From positions 1,054,001 through 1,118,000 of the forward strand of contig MU271145.1 in assembly GCA_021432605.1 (NCBI GenBank): a stretch of DNA of 64,000 bases, read 5' to 3'. Made by a program: the position numbers and the translations under genes. Source of the stretch: Coniochaeta sp. PMI_546 (Eukaryota > Ascomycota > Sordariomycetes > Coniochaetales > Coniochaetaceae). Below, one piece after another: positions 55,348 through 64,000 of this stretch (position 1 is the stretch's first letter; each line of letters opens with the position of its first letter). The notes below the pieces were generated by a model. That model was not told the DNA's origin, did not search any database, and worked only from the letters and a program-made list of their open reading frames with translations.

Positions 55348-57448
55348 CTAAACCTCTGCCTTCGCCTCCTCCTTCTGTTCGACCGAGCCAACGGAAGCAT
55401 CCGACTCAGACCGCACCTGGGAGGTTTCCTCTGCCGGTGTCCTATTTTGAGGCGCCTTCGCCTTCAAGCTTGTGTTCCCTACTCCCGCACACATGATAAA
55501 TGCGGAGCCTACGCACGCCGCGTAGAATATGAAGATATAGTGCAGGCCCTTCATGTACACGGAGAGCACCATCTCCCGCTCTTCGGTAGTCAAACCGAGC
55601 TTATTCAACCCGTAGGTTGAAGACGTGAGGCCTGAGATCGTATCCTGGGTTATGAACGGCAGCCCTGAGAGCTGCGAGCTCAGTGTGTTGGAGAGGATTG
55701 CACCGGAGACTGGAGGAGTTGTCAGCCAGACATCAAGACAGGGTCATAGAGCATTCATGACATACTGATGAGACCAAAGGCGCCGCCAATGGTCCGAATG
55801 AAATTCCGTAGACCTGTACACACCGCTCTGTCTTCGCTTCTCGAATTGGCGAGTAGGCCCACAAGTGCTGATCAAGTGTTAGAACCAGTTGCTGTGGCTA
55901 TCCCCCGGTGAACTTACTTGGTTGCAGCGTCAACCCAACACCCAAACCTTCCACAATGAGAACGACGATGACAACCCACAAAGGCGTCGTCTGACCGAAC
56001 ATGCATTTGAGACCAGTGCCTAGCGTCCACAGGCCAAAGCCCACCGCCACACACGGCATGTACCGTCCTACTCTGGACATAAACTGGCCTGATCCAATAG
56101 AGCAGGCTGAGGTCGAGATGATCAGGGGTAGTATCAAGGCGCCAGATTCCAGGGCATTGTATCCAAGAACTGACTGAAAGTAGATCGGCACTGCTACCAG
56201 TGAGTAATTGTCCAGGTAACAAAAGGGGATTGGGGCCTTACTGTAGAAGAAATTCCCGTAAAACCCAATGCCCATCATGAGAGATTGTCCATACATGTAC
56301 GGGCAGTGCGCGGCTTGGAACAGACGTACTAAGAGGAGTCAGAACCGATGCAAAAGCAAAAGGGGCCAGGAAACGAGGTCTCATACATGGCATGATAGGC
56401 ACTGGCGCCAATTTCCACTCATACAACACAAAGGCAACAGCGAGCAGCCCTCCAACTGTGATCATGCCGATGAACTGACCGGATGACCATGCGTACATAT
56501 CACCTCCACCAGATAATGGTATCTTCAATCACATCAATACTGAGTTGCTGAGGGCGCCGAAGCAGAGGGGGTTTAGACTCACAAGAATGAGCAACACAGC
56601 GGCTAGGTTGAGGGCAATGCCGCCATAGTCGATCATCTTGACCTTTGCCACATAGTTCCCATGCTCATGCTTGACCGGCAGGAAGAAGAGGATTGTGATA
56701 GCAGCCGGCACAGCCAGCATGGGTATCAACCAAAAGATCCATCGCCAACTTAGCTTCTCGACAAGAGCACCGCCCAGAAAGGGACCTGTCCCGTTGGCTA
56801 ACGCAATCACAGCGCCGAGGATACCTATCCTCCTCGTCAGCCACTCCTGATCAATCCTCAACGCTCTATAAGGGGTTAAACGTTACCTTGGTACTTCCCT
56901 CTATTCTCCAGCGTCGTGATATCACTGACGATAATCATAACAATACTATTTATCCCCCCTCCTCCAATACCGGCAATAGCCCTGAACACAAAGAGCTGCT
57001 CCTTCGACTTGGCGAACCCGGAGAGGGTGTCGCCTAGCGCGATAAGGCCGAGACAGAGCAAGAGGCAGTTCTTCCGCCCGAAAATGTCGGAGAGCCGGCC
57101 ATTGATGAGCTGGAAAGCCGTACTGGCGATTAGGAATGAGGCACCGATCCATGATGTCGCGCTGCCGGTGTTGAGCTCGGCTGACACCGCCGGTATGGAG
57201 GTGGAGACGCCTGTCTGGTCGATGAAGGAGACGAAGAGGGCTACGGATAAGGCTGGGATGGCGATCAGGAGGGTCTTTTTGGGCATCAGCATACGCTGGT
57301 TGCCTATGCTCGCCGCTACACTCTGGGCATCGCTGTTGTCGTCGTCTGCTTGGGCGACGTGTGGTATGATGACGGTGACGGGCTCGTCGCTCGAGCTGCC
57401 GGGGCCCTTCTCCATGTCGAGCGTTGGGGAAGCTGGCCTGTTCGTCAT
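55348..57448 (-). CDS. MFS transporter, DHA2 (14-TM) drug:H+ antiporter type
   Basis: Seven exons on the minus strand: 56887-57448, 56583-56824, 56387-56522, 56242-56328, 55918-56190, 55766-55867 and 55348-55709. They give 587 residues. A 50-residue hydrophilic N-terminus precedes about 14 hydrophobic segments. Motif A is visible as GRLSDIFGRKNCLL, motif C-like glycines as ANGTGPFLGGAL, and family blocks as LSWRWIFWLIPM, GNFFYMPIYFQSVLGYNALESG and GLRNFIRTIGGAFG. The C-terminal tail is charged. The second intron (56523-56582) keeps frame only with an AAG acceptor. DHA2 proteins export drugs and toxic metabolites from the plasma membrane or vacuole. Here it may move a pathway substrate or by-product. 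It is divergent from the OYE-family gene. Confidence 0.92.
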
Positions 57449-58186
57449 TGCTATTGATGCCCGGGAGAGTGGTGGTGTGTGCGGGAGGCTGATAAGGGCA
57501 GCATCACCGGACTAGTCGTGGTGGTAGTTCCTGATGAAGAAAGGACTAAAGAAAGCGTTTTGAAAAGGGACACCCGGGCCAGTTCGGAAGATGTTTCCAG
57601 ACTTCTGGAACGTCTTACACCCCTTCGGCACGGTTTCCGACTACCTGTCAGACGGTGAACAGAAGTTTCGTCGGACCGAACATGGCGAGTCGTGCTTCTG
57701 CAGCCCTCAAGATCTTGACTAAGATCCACAGAGCGGCTGAGGCGTGATGATCGCTTCTAATCGGCAAGTTTTGAGCCGACCCCGGTCGATTTGGCCACTG
57801 GACATGCCGATTTATGCGCGGAGGGAACGGGCCGCTGGTTTCGTGCATCCCTCGTCAGATGTTATGGCGGAATTTGTCGCTTGTTGATGTAATGATGTCA
57901 ATCGACCAGCTGAAATGCTAGACGCTGCGCGGTACCGCCCATCTGCTCCAATCCGGACGGGTGCGTATCTGCCGGTCTCGTCGCCGCTAGAGATGCCGGC
58001 CAACGGCGTATTGCCCCGCGTATACCTCGCAACAGGCTGCAGCTTGATTTCTAATACGTCGTCTTGGAAGAATCTTTGAACTGCTCAGGTCAAATTAATA
58101 TCGTGCTCCCTCTTTGCTCATCACGCTGTTCGCAAGTTGACAATTCCAAGAGCCGTTGCGAAAGAACAACAGAGATCACAGCAAAA
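57449..58186. promoter_or_regulatory. Bidirectional promoter between MFS and OYE-type genes
   Basis: 738 bp between outward-facing starts. A GATAAG site (57491-57496) lies 43 bp upstream of the MFS start. No shared octamer or other operator is visible. Confidence 0.5.
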
Positions 58187-59353
58187 ATGACGAAGCTTTT
58201 CACTCCGATAAAGTTAGGGTCGCTCGAGCTGGAGCACCGCATCGCCATGGCCCCGCTGACGCGGTATCGAGCCGACGATGACCGCGTGCCGCTGCCCATT
58301 GTCAAAGGTGAGTGTGTTTATGAAACATGATGCTGGGAAACTATGACTAACAAGCTATCAGAGTACTACGTCCAGCGCGCATCCACACCAGGGACTCTCC
58401 TCATCACCGAAGCGACCCTGATATCCCTCAAGGCGGCGGGCAGGGTCAACGTCCCCGGTATCTGGGAAGAGTCACAGGTCGCGGGCTGGAAGGAAGTGGT
58501 CGATGCCGTGCACGCCAAAGGATGCAAGATCTTCTGCCAGCTGTGGCACCTCGGCCGCGCCGGGTTCCCGGATGTCCTGCGGTCGCACGGCCACAAGCTC
58601 CTGTCGTCGAGTGCGGTGGCGATCGACTCGACGAGAGAAGTGCCGGAGGAGATGACCGAGGAGGACATATGGGAGACGATCGCGGACTACGCTGCTGCGG
58701 CTAGGAATGCGATAAAGGCTGGGTTTGACGGTGTTGAGATACACGGTGCGAACGGCTATCTGCCGGATCAGTTTCTTCAAGACGTGTGCAATAAGCGAAC
58801 AGACAAGTGGGGTGGCAGCATCGAGAACAGGTCGCGATTTCACCTCGAAGTCACCAAGGCGGTCGTCGAGGCCGTGGGCGCGGACAGAGTGGGAATGCGC
58901 CTGAGCCCGCACAGCGAGTACCTGGGCATGCGCATGGCCGATCCCCTGCCGACTTTCGAGTACGTAGTGGCAGAGCTGAAGAAGTTCGGACTCGCATATC
59001 TGCATCTGGTCGAGGGCCGCATCAGCGGACAAAGCGACACGGACGTGCGAGAGGGCGAGACGAACACCTCGCTTGTCAAGATATGGGATAACAGCAGCCC
59101 TGTCCTGCTTGCTGGCGGCTTCACGCCCGAGTCGGCCAGGGAAGTGGTCGACGAGACCTACAAAGACTACGATGTGATCGTTGTGTTTGGTCGGCACTTC
59201 ATTGCGAACCCGGATTTGGTGTTTCGACTGAAGAACAACATTCCGCTTAACAAGTATGACAGGCCGACATTTTACTTGCCAAAGGTACCCAACGGGTATA
59301 TCGACTATCCGTTCAGTCAGGAGTTTGTGACACAGATATCAGCATCAGCGTGA
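58187..59353 (+). CDS. Old Yellow Enzyme-family NAD(P)H:flavin oxidoreductase
   Basis: FMN enzyme that reduces activated C=C bonds. Exons 58187-58307 and 58362-59353 give 370 residues, a standard OYE length. The 54-nt intron rejoins PIVK to EYYVQRAS. Motifs: MAPLTRYRA (FMN-contacting Thr), FCQLWHLGRAG, and HGANGYLPDQFLQD with the His/Asn substrate pair and the proton-donor Tyr. NRSRFHLEV, RLSPHSEYLGM, LLAGGF and VVFGRHFIANPDL follow in normal order. It has no targeting peptide and is probably cytosolic. It lies between the MFS and amidase genes and could act on an unsaturated ring or carbonyl substrate, but the natural substrates of most fungal members are unknown. Confidence 0.94.
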
Positions 59354-60157
59354 GTGAGAAATCGAACTCTATGTGAGGTCGGAGTTTTTAGAACAGCGTT
59401 GCACGGCGTGGATTTGTTACGCTGCGCCTTGGAGAATGTATCTATAGACTAGTCTTCATTTTATCGCATTATACCACAACTGTTTATTGATTGAATATGA
59501 CATTGGTCCCTTGGGAATGACCTCTCTCTTCTAGACATGCTTATAATCAGGCTGGTTGGCCTTGCGCTGGAGAACACAGCGACAGCAAAACTCAGAGCTA
59601 GGCCCGACACTTCCAGCATACTGTATACTGCTTGGCTCATATCAATTCTCATCACATACCTTATTCACTGTAAGTTTGCTTATTGGTCAGGTGTACTGAA
59701 CAGTTTTACAGAGATATCGTACAAATCTGACACCACACGGACCTCAAAACCCGATATGTTCTCGAAAGGACCCGAGAATGAGTATCGGCACTACACCTGC
59801 CGAAGAAGGCGCCCTGCAGGCCGAAAGTCCCCGCCGATCCCGGACCACCACCTTCGCGCCTTCCGTGCCGCTTATGGCGCCTCAACGGCATCCAGCAGTC
59901 CGACTGCTACTGATATGTAATTTATCTTATCCTGTATCGATGCGCGACAATCATAACCTTATTTTAGTGACGAGCATGGGATACCTTATGTTATCCCGTC
60001 ATTGTGAAAGGAACTGACTAGCATTGTGTCTTTTATTCTAATTCTAGTAATGAGCTACCCGTCTAACATTGAAGTCTGCTTCCCAATAACTTGTCCGAAT
60101 TTACACCTCGCTTCGGATTATACACCCACTCAACTTCATTGCCTCTAGAACTCAATC
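59354..60157. other. Promoter region of the amidase gene
   Basis: 804 bp between two plus-strand genes. It contains CTTATC (59926-59931) and an inverted repeat GGGATA/TATCCC (59978-59983 and 59992-59997). No gene is visible. Confidence 0.5.
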
Positions 60158-61558
60158 ATGGAGCCCTACAAGCTCACGGCGACAGAAGTCATTGCCCAAA
60201 TCAAAAGTGGCTCGCTAACAGTGGAGGACTACGCAAAGTCGCTCCTCTCCCGGATAGAGCAACGCGATCCAGTCGTGAAAGCATGGGCATATCTCGACCC
60301 AGAACTGGTACTCCAGCGGGCAAGGGAGCTCGACCAGGTACCGCTCGACCAGCGCGGTCCTCTCCATGGCGTCGCCGTCGGTGTTAAGGATGTCATCTAC
60401 ACCAAGGGTGAGCATTCTCCCCTATCCACTTTATCGATTCAAGTCACATCACTAATCACAAAAGAAAATCCAGACATGCCGACCCAGCACAACTCCCCCA
60501 TCTACGCCTCCGACGCCCCCGCCCTGGACGCAGGCTGCATCGCCGTCCTGCGCCAAGCCGGCGCCCTGATCCTGGGCAAGACCACAACCACCCAGTTCGC
60601 AGCGACAGTCAAGGGTCCAGCCACCACCAACCCGCACGACGCAGCCCGGACACCGGGCGGCTCGTCCGCCGGGTCGGGCGCGGCGGTGGGTGATTTCCAG
60701 GTCCCCGTCGCGCTGGGCACGCAGACGGGCGGCAGCACCATTCGTCCCGGGAGTTTCAACGGAGTTTACGCTTTTAAACCTACCTGGGGGGCGATTAGTA
60801 GGGAAGGGTTGAAGATCTATAGTCTTATGCTTGATACGCTTGGCTTATATGCGCGGAGCGTGGAGGATCTGGAGGTGTTGGCTGATGTCTTTGCGTTGAA
60901 GGATGATGATGACGAGGTGGTCGAGAAGAGTGAGGGCGTGAAGGGGATGAAGTTCGCTCTGCTCAAGAACGCGAGGGATGTCTTTCCTGAGCCTGGAAAT
61001 GGGACGAAGGGGGCGATGGAAAGGGCGGTGGCATTGCTAAGGGAGAATGGTGCGATTGTGGAAGAGGTGAGCATGGAGTGGCCCGAGTTCAAGAAGATAC
61101 CCCAGTGGCACAGATGCATCATGTCCACCGACGGCAGGACAGCCTTCCTGCCGGAGTACAGGGCGAACAAGGACAAGCTGGACGGGTTTTTGGTCGGTCA
61201 CGTCGAAAACGTAGGTGCGTACACGCACAAGGCAAGACTCGAAGCGCTGGACGGCATTGGAGCGTTGAGGCCGAAGGTCGATGAGGTGCTGGGACGGTAC
61301 GATGCGCTGATCACGCCGAGCGTACTCGACGAAGCGCCGCTGGGGATTGAAAGCACGGGTAGCGCGGCGTTCAACGGGGCTTGGACTGCGCTGCATGTCC
61401 CTGTGGTCAACGTGCCTGGATTCCAAGGGGAGAACGGGTTGCCGGTCGGCGTTAGCCTTGTTGCCCCGAGATACCACGATAGGCATCTGCTCCGGGTGAG
61501 CGGTGAGGTTGGCAGGATTTTTGAAGGGCAGGGGGGCTGGACAAGGAAGAATATCTAA
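60158..61558 (+). CDS. Amidase-signature family hydrolase
   Basis: Hydrolyses amide or carbamoyl bonds with a Ser-cisSer-Lys triad. Exons 60158-60407 and 60474-61558 give 444 residues. The 66-nt intron stays in frame but is removed because it has a GTGAGC donor and CAG acceptor, and because removal rejoins VKDVIYTK to DMPTQHNSPIY. The triad is Lys77 (GVAVGVKD), Ser147/148 (TPGGSSAGSGAAVG) and nucleophile Ser171 (GTQTGGSTIRPGSF). YAFKPTWGAISREGLK and the closing GENGLPVGVSLVAPRYHD are also typical. No signal peptide, so cytosolic. The family includes acetamidase, allophanate hydrolase and fatty-acid amidases. Length excludes the urea amidolyase fusion. The cluster setting suggests a step after ring opening. 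Confidence 0.93.
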   Translation: MEPYKLTATEVIAQIKSGSLTVEDYAKSLLSRIEQRDPVVKAWAYLDPELVLQRARELDQVPLDQRGPLHGVAVGVKDVIYTKGEHSPLSTLSIQVTSLITKENPDMPTQHNSPIYASDAPALDAGCIAVLRQAGALILGKTTTTQFAATVKGPATTNPHDAARTPGGSSAGSGAAVGDFQVPVALGTQTGGSTIRPGSFNGVYAFKPTWGAISREGLKIYSLMLDTLGLYARSVEDLEVLADVFALKDDDDEVVEKSEGVKGMKFALLKNARDVFPEPGNGTKGAMERAVALLRENGAIVEEVSMEWPEFKKIPQWHRCIMSTDGRTAFLPEYRANKDKLDGFLVGHVENVGAYTHKARLEALDGIGALRPKVDEVLGRYDALITPSVLDEAPLGIESTGSAAFNGAWTALHVPVVNVPGFQGENGLPVGVSLVAPRYHDRHLLRVSGEVGRIFEGQGGWTRKNI

Positions 61559-62691
61559 GAGGAGACGGATCTTGTGGAACGAAGTGGGCTTCGCCGTCAG
61601 ATAGCACTGCTCAATATTGAGGCAGTACTGCTCGCGGAAATAAGACTATCTGAGCAGCATATACACTACATGGCCGTGACTCCAATTGTGTTGACGGTGG
61701 TGCCCGAGAGGGGAGCCAGTCTTGTCCAAATCAAGACCTTGAGACCGAGGCCAGGCTTCGACAAGTCTTGACCGCAGTTATCACGCGCTGCGAGATGTAT
61801 CAAGCGACATTTCGCTAGTCAGGGTTAGGGTCGTGTCAAATTGGGTGTACGGTGATAAACTTTACTGCCATGCCAGTGAGATCTGCTCCATAGAACTTGT
61901 TCGAAAGCAGGCGTGTCTCGAATCTTTCGATGGCAGGGTCCGGCAGTTGCGCACGTGTATGCGAGATCGACACAAGAAAGGGCATCGTTAATGCCAGGTG
62001 CGTCACGGGTGGGACCAATCGTTCCGTTCCGTTGAAAAGTTTGATTGCCACTTCTGGAAGGAAAAGATCTGTCGGACTTTAGGATCGGCGGTAAAACTCT
62101 TGGTCCCAAGAAAAAAGGGTCCTCATCGTCACAGAAGAGCAAAACACTGCCAGGACTGCATGGCGAAATCTTGTCATTGTCCACTTTTCCAATCCCGAAT
62201 GCCAAGATCCTGGATCTCTGATAGCTGTGTCCTCTCCTGTATGGATCGATAAAGATGTCGCATCCACACGAAGCCTCGGCGCAAACATGTCAGTCTCCAT
62301 AGTTCTTCTCTATGCGGACATGGTTGTGCGTGACGTCAAGGATGTTGAAGAGCTTTGATGGGCTGCGGCCATGACTCGGGATAGCTTCAATGTTGATAAT
62401 CAAGATGGGTGTATCGAAAACTTATCCCCTAGATTAGCAATCCGGCGCCTTCTAGATAGTACCGTATCCACCTGCGTGGAAAGCAGATAGGAGTATATAA
62501 CTCTTCAAGCCAAGAGCTCTAGTCTCGACATTCTATCATAGTCTCTCCTCATACTCACCTCTTGATACCCCTGAGATTCACTACAGCGTAGACTCACCTC
62601 AAGACTCACCACGACTCTCACCTTCTTCACCTTGAAAAATCACATCCCATCCATACAAACAACCAAAGCAACCACTCCCACCATCATCACA
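61559..62691. other. Intergenic region and ADH promoter
   Basis: 1.1 kb between two plus-strand genes. It has CTTATC at 62421-62426 and a TATA-like TATATAA at 62494-62500, about 190 bp before the dehydrogenase start. No gene is called. The short frames here lack domains. Confidence 0.5.
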
Positions 62692-63786
62692 ATGGGTTCC
62701 TCACCAGACTACAAGTTCGAAGGCTGGCTGGGCTATGACAAGTCCGCCGCCGACGGCAAGCTCGTCTGGACCCAATTCGACCCCAAGGAATGGGAAGAGA
62801 CCGACGTCGACATCAAGGTCTCCCACTGCGGCATCTGCGGCTCGGACCTGCACACCCTCCGCTCCGGGTGGGGCCCAACCAAGTACCCCGTCTGCGTCGG
62901 CCACGAGATAATCGGCACCGTCATCCGCGTCGGCTCCGAGGCCGCCAGGGCCAACCCGGCCCTCAAGATCGGCACCCGCGTCGGCGTCGGCGCCCAGTCC
63001 GACTCGTGCCGCAACCGCATCCCCGACGTCGACTGCCCGGAGTGCCAGGAGGGCCAGGAGAACTACTGCCAGCACGGCTTCGTCGGCACCTACAACGGCA
63101 CCTACATGAACGGCTCCTCCTCGGCGGGCGGCTACGCCACCTACGTCCGCTGCCCCGCGCACTTCGCCGTCCCCGTCCCGGACTCCATCCCCTCCGAGCT
63201 GGCCGCCCCCATGATGTGCGCCGGCGTCACCACCTACGCCCCGCTCAAGCGCAACGGCTGCGGGCCCGGCAAGACGGTCGGCGTCGTCGGCCTCGGCGGC
63301 CTGGGCCACTTCGGCGTCATGTGGGCCAAGGCCATGGGTGCGGACAGGGTGGTCGTGCTGTCGCGAAAGTCGAACAAGAAGGACGATGCCCTGGCGCTCG
63401 GCGCGGACAGCTGCATCGCCACCGACGAGGACGAGGACTGGGTCAAGCAGAACAGGGGCTCGCTCGACATCCTGCTCAGCACCATCTCGAGCTCCAAGGC
63501 GCCCATGGCGGACTACATGTCCCTGATCAAGACGGGCGGCGTCATGATCCAGGTCGGCGCGCCGGACGACGGCGTCTTCCAGGTCCCGGCCATGCCACTG
63601 ATCAGGGGTGTGAGGTTGGAGGGCTCGCTGATCGGCAGCCCCGGCGAGATCAAGGAGATGTTGGAGCTGGCTGCCGAGAAGGGCGTCAAGCCTTGGGTTA
63701 CCACGCGGCCGATGAAGGATGCCAACCAGGCTATTGTCGACATGCATGAGGGCAAGGCGAGGTACCGGTATGTGTTGGCTAACTAG
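62692..63786 (+). CDS. Zinc-dependent alcohol dehydrogenase, ADH6/cinnamyl-alcohol type
   Basis: NADP(H)-type medium-chain dehydrogenase interconverting alcohols and aldehydes. One exon of 364 residues. The catalytic zinc site is Cys46 (HCGICGSDLH) with His71-Glu72 (VGHE). The structural zinc Cys set is C-x8-C-x2-C-x7-C (DSCRNRIPDVDCPECQEGQENYC), longer between the first two Cys than in yeast ADH6. The Rossmann motif is VVGLGGLGHFGVMWAKAMGA, and SRKSNKK after the second strand favours NADP over NAD. It ends RYRYVLAN. The frame is open upstream to 62632, but the ATG at 62692 fits the family N-terminus. The leader contains a TATA-like box. Third positions are very C/G-rich. Confidence 0.94.
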   Translation: MGSSPDYKFEGWLGYDKSAADGKLVWTQFDPKEWEETDVDIKVSHCGICGSDLHTLRSGWGPTKYPVCVGHEIIGTVIRVGSEAARANPALKIGTRVGVGAQSDSCRNRIPDVDCPECQEGQENYCQHGFVGTYNGTYMNGSSSAGGYATYVRCPAHFAVPVPDSIPSELAAPMMCAGVTTYAPLKRNGCGPGKTVGVVGLGGLGHFGVMWAKAMGADRVVVLSRKSNKKDDALALGADSCIATDEDEDWVKQNRGSLDILLSTISSSKAPMADYMSLIKTGGVMIQVGAPDDGVFQVPAMPLIRGVRLEGSLIGSPGEIKEMLELAAEKGVKPWVTTRPMKDANQAIVDMHEGKARYRYVLAN

Positions 63787-64000
63787 AGCAGTTAGCTAGG
63801 GAAAGTATCTGTGTTTGGAGTATGTAAAATTCGCATAGCGTTGGTTAGAATTGGGGGTTTATAGAGTCTAGATTATAGAGTGTGGTCAGGAATAGATCTC
63901 ACCCGGTTGGATACCCATCTTACACATATTTAAGTTCTTGTCTCCCAGATGTTGTGCTCCCATGTCAGCAATGTGATAGGATGTCATTATGACTAACAAT
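63787..64000. other. 3' flank of the ADH gene
   Basis: AT-rich downstream sequence to the window edge. No gene is visible. Confidence 0.6.

Noticed and set aside
61821-61830. AGGGTTAGGG resembling telomere repeats
   Set aside because: Fewer than two units, embedded in ordinary intergenic DNA. Expected by chance.

Overview
The window is nuclear DNA of a filamentous ascomycete, Sordariomycete-like in style. Genes carry short introns (50-194 nt) with GTA/GTG donors and CTAAC-type branch sites. Coding regions favour G or C in third codon positions. Gene content is typical of Pezizomycotina: RSE1/SF3B3, MSS51, LIG4, a FEX fluoride exporter, a HAM1-like protein, a Zn2Cys6 regulator, NCS1 and MFS transporters and an OYE-family flavoenzyme. 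I derived 32 introns by hand. Exon lengths sum to intact frames in every complete gene. I saw no transposon, LTR element, CRISPR array or other mobile DNA.

Layout. Positions 1-126 hold the tail of an unidentified gene. The SF3b subunit gene rse1 (minus) and the COX1 translational activator gene mss51 (plus) diverge from a 404-bp promoter. A 3.2-kb stretch without a recognisable gene precedes a proline-rich bZIP regulator (minus, 9.8-11.7 kb), and a 9.4-kb gene-poor stretch follows it. At 21-28 kb lie an SMP-30/gluconolactonase-like gene cut by a 115-base N gap, an LMBR1-type membrane protein gene and an aldehyde dehydrogenase gene with a mitochondrial-type leader. An unrecognised acidic protein (28.1-30.2 kb), a HAM1-like protein (33.7-36.6 kb), DNA ligase IV, uracil phosphoribosyltransferase and a fluoride exporter follow. 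Then come an intron-bearing tRNA-Thr(UGU) and a small hypothetical gene.

The last 16 kb (47.7-63.8 kb) look like a catabolic gene cluster. It holds an NCS1 uracil/allantoin-type permease, a Zn2Cys6 regulator divergent from it, a PuuE-type allantoinase, a DHA2-type MFS transporter, an OYE-type ene-reductase, an amidase-signature hydrolase and a zinc alcohol dehydrogenase. Two opposed GATAAG sites lie in the permease/regulator promoter. An octamer there also forms a perfect palindrome upstream of the puuE-like gene. My inference is uptake and hydrolysis of a ureide or related N-heterocycle under nitrogen control. Family assignments come from recognised sequence motifs. The pathway and the substrate are inferred.
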